NCBI RefSeq assembly: GCF_047730065.1
Contig: NZ_CP159829.1
Coordinates: forward strand, 1,984,001-2,048,000
Length of the DNA: 64,000 nucleotides
DNA from: Njordibacter sp028825405
GTDB lineage: Bacteria > Pseudomonadota > Gammaproteobacteria > Pseudomonadales > Balneatricaceae
Reading direction: 5' to 3'
Shown: positions 62,956 through 64,000 of the stretch, piece by piece
Layout of the letters: each line of letters begins with the position of its first letter
How positions within the stretch are numbered: position 1 is the first letter of the stretch
Notes under the pieces: generated by a model
The model's input: only the letters and a program-made list of their open reading frames with translations
Told to the model about the DNA's origin: nothing
Databases searched by the model: none
Position numbers and translations under genes: made by a program

Positions 62956-64000
62956 TTAGATACTACACGCGTTAGTTTCACAATGGTTTTGCACGTCAGC
63001 TGCTGTAATAGCGCTCATATTGAACATGCCTCTGCCCGTCACTGAGGGAATCACAATGTGCGCAGGCTTTGCCAAACCATGTACAAAAGGACCAATGAGT
63101 AGGGCATCCGTAAGAGAACGGATTAGTCCAAGAGTAATGTTAGCTGTATCTAAACTTGGCATGATTAGTAGGTTAGGTTGCCCAGTAAGTTTGGAGTTAG
63201 GTAAAATGGCTTGGCGTAACTCTTCATTCAGGGCGGTAAATGAATGCATTTCCCCTTCGATTTCGTCATTGGGATAGCGTTCGCGAAGGGTGGCTGAGGC
63301 GTGGCGCATTTTAGTGGCCTGACCATCGTTTGAGGTGCCAAAGTTAGAGTGTGACAAAAGAGCGACTTTAGGCTTAATGCCAAATTGACGCACAAACTCC
63401 ATGCTAGCTTCAGTGGTGGCGATGACTTCCTCTGCCGAGGGGTCTACTGTTAAAAAAGCATCGGCTAAGAACAATGGGCCACTAGGAAGCAATAACGCAC
63501 ACACAGTGGATACATGTGTATTGGGAGTCTTTGGACCAAGCACCTGAAATAGGGTCTTAAAGTGAGTATCAAAGCGTCCGACTTTTCCACAAATCATGCC
63601 ATGGGCTTCGTCAAGGTCCACCATTACTGATGCTAAAGCCGTTGGGTTATTACGCATTTCCTGTTTAGCTGTTGCTATAGAAACCCCTTTGCGCGCCACT
63701 TTCTTATGGTACTGCTGCCAATAACGGTCATGTAAATCACAATCTTTTGGATCAAAAACCTCCACTTCTTCGCCTAACTTAACTCGCAAACTCAGACGTT
63801 CAATGGTCTGCTGAATGACACTTTGGCGACCAATGAGAATGGGCTTAGCAACCGCTTCATCAATCATAGCCTGCATCGACATTAGTACATCTTCGTTCTC
63901 CCCTTCGGCATAAACAATACGCCGTTGAGGGCCTTGTTTGGCTTTTTCGATCATGGGTTGCATGAATAAACCCGCTTGGTTCACATAGCCTTGTAATTTA
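62956..64000 (-). CDS. maeB: NADP-dependent malic enzyme, C-terminal phosphotransacetylase-like part (5' end outside window)
   Basis: The frame continues to the window edge without a stop, so the N-terminal malic enzyme domain lies outside. The part seen, about 348 residues, is the PTA_PTB domain: RRIVYAEGENEDVLMSMQAM near the start, GMICGKVGRFDTHFKTLFQV, VALLSHSNFGTSNDGQATKM, NLLIMPSLDTANITLGLI, and GPFVHGLAKPAHIVIPSVT. The preceding KLQGYVNQAGLFMQPM is the linker found in MaeB rather than in free Pta. The 215 bp downstream (62741-62955) holds no gene. Confidence 0.82.
   Translation of the reverse strand, partial: KLQGYVNQAGLFMQPMIEKAKQGPQRRIVYAEGENEDVLMSMQAMIDEAVAKPILIGRQSVIQQTIERLSLRVKLGEEVEVFDPKDCDLHDRYWQQYHKKVARKGVSIATAKQEMRNNPTALASVMVDLDEAHGMICGKVGRFDTHFKTLFQVLGPKTPNTHVSTVCALLLPSGPLFLADAFLTVDPSAEEVIATTEASMEFVRQFGIKPKVALLSHSNFGTSNDGQATKMRHASATLRERYPNDEIEGEMHSFTALNEELRQAILPNSKLTGQPNLLIMPSLDTANITLGLIRSLTDALLIGPFVHGLAKPAHIVIPSVTGRGMFNMSAITAADVQNHCETNACSI

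Overview
The window looks like chromosome of a free-living marine gammaproteobacterium. The support is moderate base composition, SrmB-type helicase, Lrp and GcvA-type regulators, a MaeB-like malic enzyme, and many genes for methylated amines, cyclitols and probable organosulfonates that are typical of coastal or algal-associated heterotrophs. I cannot fix the genus from sequence alone. I see no rRNA, tRNA, CRISPR array, insertion sequence or prophage.

Layout. 0-5.5 kb holds housekeeping and small genes: a DUF4198/HupE pair whose start codons overlap head to head, MAPEG, a COG2509 flavoprotein, a frameshifted isochorismatase-like gene, a Trp-rich small protein and a GNAT. 5.9-11.3 kb is a heterotetrameric sarcosine oxidase operon (soxBDAG, minus strand). 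11.5-21.7 kb is a formate/molybdenum block: a mobB-moeA fusion, mobA, fdhD, a YaiI protein, a class V aminotransferase, and a formate dehydrogenase made of a 921-aa molybdenum subunit and a fused FdsG-FdsB subunit. An srmB-like helicase follows.

23.4-31.4 kb is the most intriguing region. A Gfo/Idh/MocA protein and a GntR regulator diverge from an SsuD-like FMNH2 monooxygenase, an aldo/keto reductase, a flavin reductase and a complete TRAP transporter. This gene set matches the logic of oxidative desulfurisation of a sulfonated sugar (sulfoquinovose type), with a TRAP system in place of an ABC importer. A Sel1 protein, a di-haem peroxidase, leuA and an Lrp regulator follow.

35.7-53.4 kb is a large cyclitol/sugar region. 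One arm (minus) is rpiR-iolC-iolD-iolB-iolE-iolG plus a PhyH-type dioxygenase. The other arm (plus) is a sugar ABC importer and a second set: Gfo/Idh dehydrogenase, PfkB kinase, IolB-like isomerase, class II aldolase and SDR. The control region between them carries repeated GGWA-N7-TTCM sites and a 16-bp perfect palindrome. 54.0-61.5 kb is a GcvA-like LysR gene divergent from an MttB-superfamily methyltransferase and two dimethylglycine/sarcosine dehydrogenase-like flavoproteins with GcvT domains. An ATTAG-N5-CTAAT palindrome lies between them. The right edge has a DegT aminotransferase and the C-terminal phosphotransacetylase-like part of a malic enzyme.

How it fits together (inference): N-methylated amines are demethylated by the MttB/DMGDH and sarcosine oxidase systems. 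The one-carbon units can end as formate, which the NAD-dependent formate dehydrogenase oxidises using cofactor made by the neighbouring mob/moe/fdhD genes. The other two regions bring in and break down cyclitols and a probable sulfonated sugar.
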